Of a stretch of 6,482 nucleotides of DNA, positions 6,156 through 6,482 are shown piece by piece. How positions within the stretch are numbered: the stretch's first letter is position 1; each line of letters starts with the position of its first letter. Location of the stretch: NCBI GenBank assembly GCA_030602665.1, contig JAUVZE010000062.1, positions 1 through 6,482 of the forward strand, given 5' to 3'. Under the pieces are notes generated by a model. The model had not been told where the DNA came from. It did no database searches and saw only the letters and a program-made list of their open reading frames with translations. The stretch is from Dehalococcoidia bacterium. Its GTDB lineage: Bacteria > Chloroflexota > Dehalococcoidia > Dehalococcoidales > JAUVZE01. A program made the position numbers and the translations under genes.

Positions 6156-6482
6156 TTATTCCTCCTTCTTACCAGGTAGTTCTTTAGTTAGTTTAGCTTC
6201 CCGGGCAATTAGATAGTTTATTCCCAGCCCAACTAAAGTCAGCCCGCCCAGCGCCCAGCCTAGCGGCTGGATTACATCCTGCCAGGCAATCGTTGCCGCT
6301 GAAATCTGGGGGTTCACCGGTAGTCCATAAACCTCAGGGGAATCATCCAGAACATACATAACGTGTAGGCCGTCCAACTCCTTATCACCGTAGAAGCAGG
6401 CATTGCTATATCCTTTAGCTTTAAGCGCCTGGACTCGTTTCTTCCCCTCGGCTACCAACTCATCGCGGTCACCGTATATCAG
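6156..6482 (-). CDS. fdnH: Formate dehydrogenase Fe-S (beta) subunit, C-terminal fragment (FdnH/FdoH type)
   Basis: Only the last 108 residues are visible; the frame runs uninterrupted off the right edge of the window, so the gene starts outside. The family subunit carries [4Fe-4S] clusters and relays electrons from the catalytic alpha subunit to the cytochrome b subunit, on the outer side of the membrane. The visible part matches the C-terminal domain of FdnH/FdoH: GDRDEL then AKGYSNACFYGDKELDGLHVMYVL (23-45 of the fragment), GLPVNPQIS (53-61), then one transmembrane helix (about 71-93) and a lysine/glutamate-rich cytoplasmic tail. No cluster-binding cysteine quartets are in this part; they lie upstream. 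The gamma gene follows four bases after the stop. A TTG at 6458 opens a short frame but is not the real start, because coding continues upstream (LIYGDRDE). Confidence 0.93.
   Translation of the reverse strand: MIYGDRDELVAEGKKRVQALKAKGYSNACFYGDKELDGLHVMYVLDDSPEVYGLPVNPQISAATIAWQDVIQPLGWALGGLTLVGLGINYLIAREAKLTKELPGKKEE
6161..6167 (-). promoter_or_regulatory. Strong Shine-Dalgarno deciding the GTG start of the gamma subunit
   Basis: On the minus strand, AAGGAGGA lies inside the last codons of the beta subunit gene, with nine bases between GGAGG and the GTG at 6151. This near-perfect site fixes the start and suggests tight coupling of the beta and gamma subunits. Confidence 0.8.

Noticed and set aside
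1..6482. CRISPR arrays, insertion sequences or phage genes
   Set aside because: No regularly spaced repeats, transposase motifs or terminal inverted repeats were seen, and all large frames are explained by housekeeping or respiratory genes.

Overview
The window reads as ordinary bacterial chromosome from an anaerobe with respiratory formate metabolism. It carries a membrane formate dehydrogenase of the FdnGHI type, its maturation proteins FdhD and FdhE, the Tat translocase component TatC, and selenocysteine synthase SelA. Moderate GC and the mixture of genes would fit a Dehalococcoidia-like (Chloroflexota) or similar anaerobic lineage. That placement is an impression from the protein sequences and was not tested by any search.

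Left part, plus strand (1-2827). A 228-residue HoxU/NuoG-N-like iron-sulfur protein (11-697) is followed four bases later by peptide deformylase (def, 702-1199). A 245-base spacer comes next. It holds a possible 50-codon basic single-membrane-segment protein (1246-1398) and a good sigma-70-like promoter placed almost on top of the next start codon. selA follows (1445-2827) and is complete.

Right part, minus strand, read from the right edge leftwards (6482-2864). The order is the C-terminal part of the Fe-S beta subunit (fdnH-like, cut by the window edge), the cytochrome b gamma subunit (fdnI-like), fdhE, fdhD and tatC. The first three are tightly packed: a 4-base gap with a strong Shine-Dalgarno, then a probable GTGA stop/start overlap. 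fdhE and fdhD are about 10-28 bases apart depending on the start used, and a 105-base gap precedes tatC. The two gene sets converge across only 36 bases.

The genes make a coherent story. FdhD and FdhE mature the molybdenum/tungsten enzyme, TatC would export its folded catalytic/Fe-S subunits, the gamma subunit passes electrons to quinone, and SelA would supply selenocysteine if the catalytic subunit, expected just beyond the right edge, is a selenoprotein. No undescribed system is evident. The points worth checking are the small ORF before selA, the near-leaderless selA promoter, an FdhD with only one cysteine of the usual pair, a strong hairpin in the 3' end of fdhE, and a TatA-tail-like reading frame upstream of tatC.
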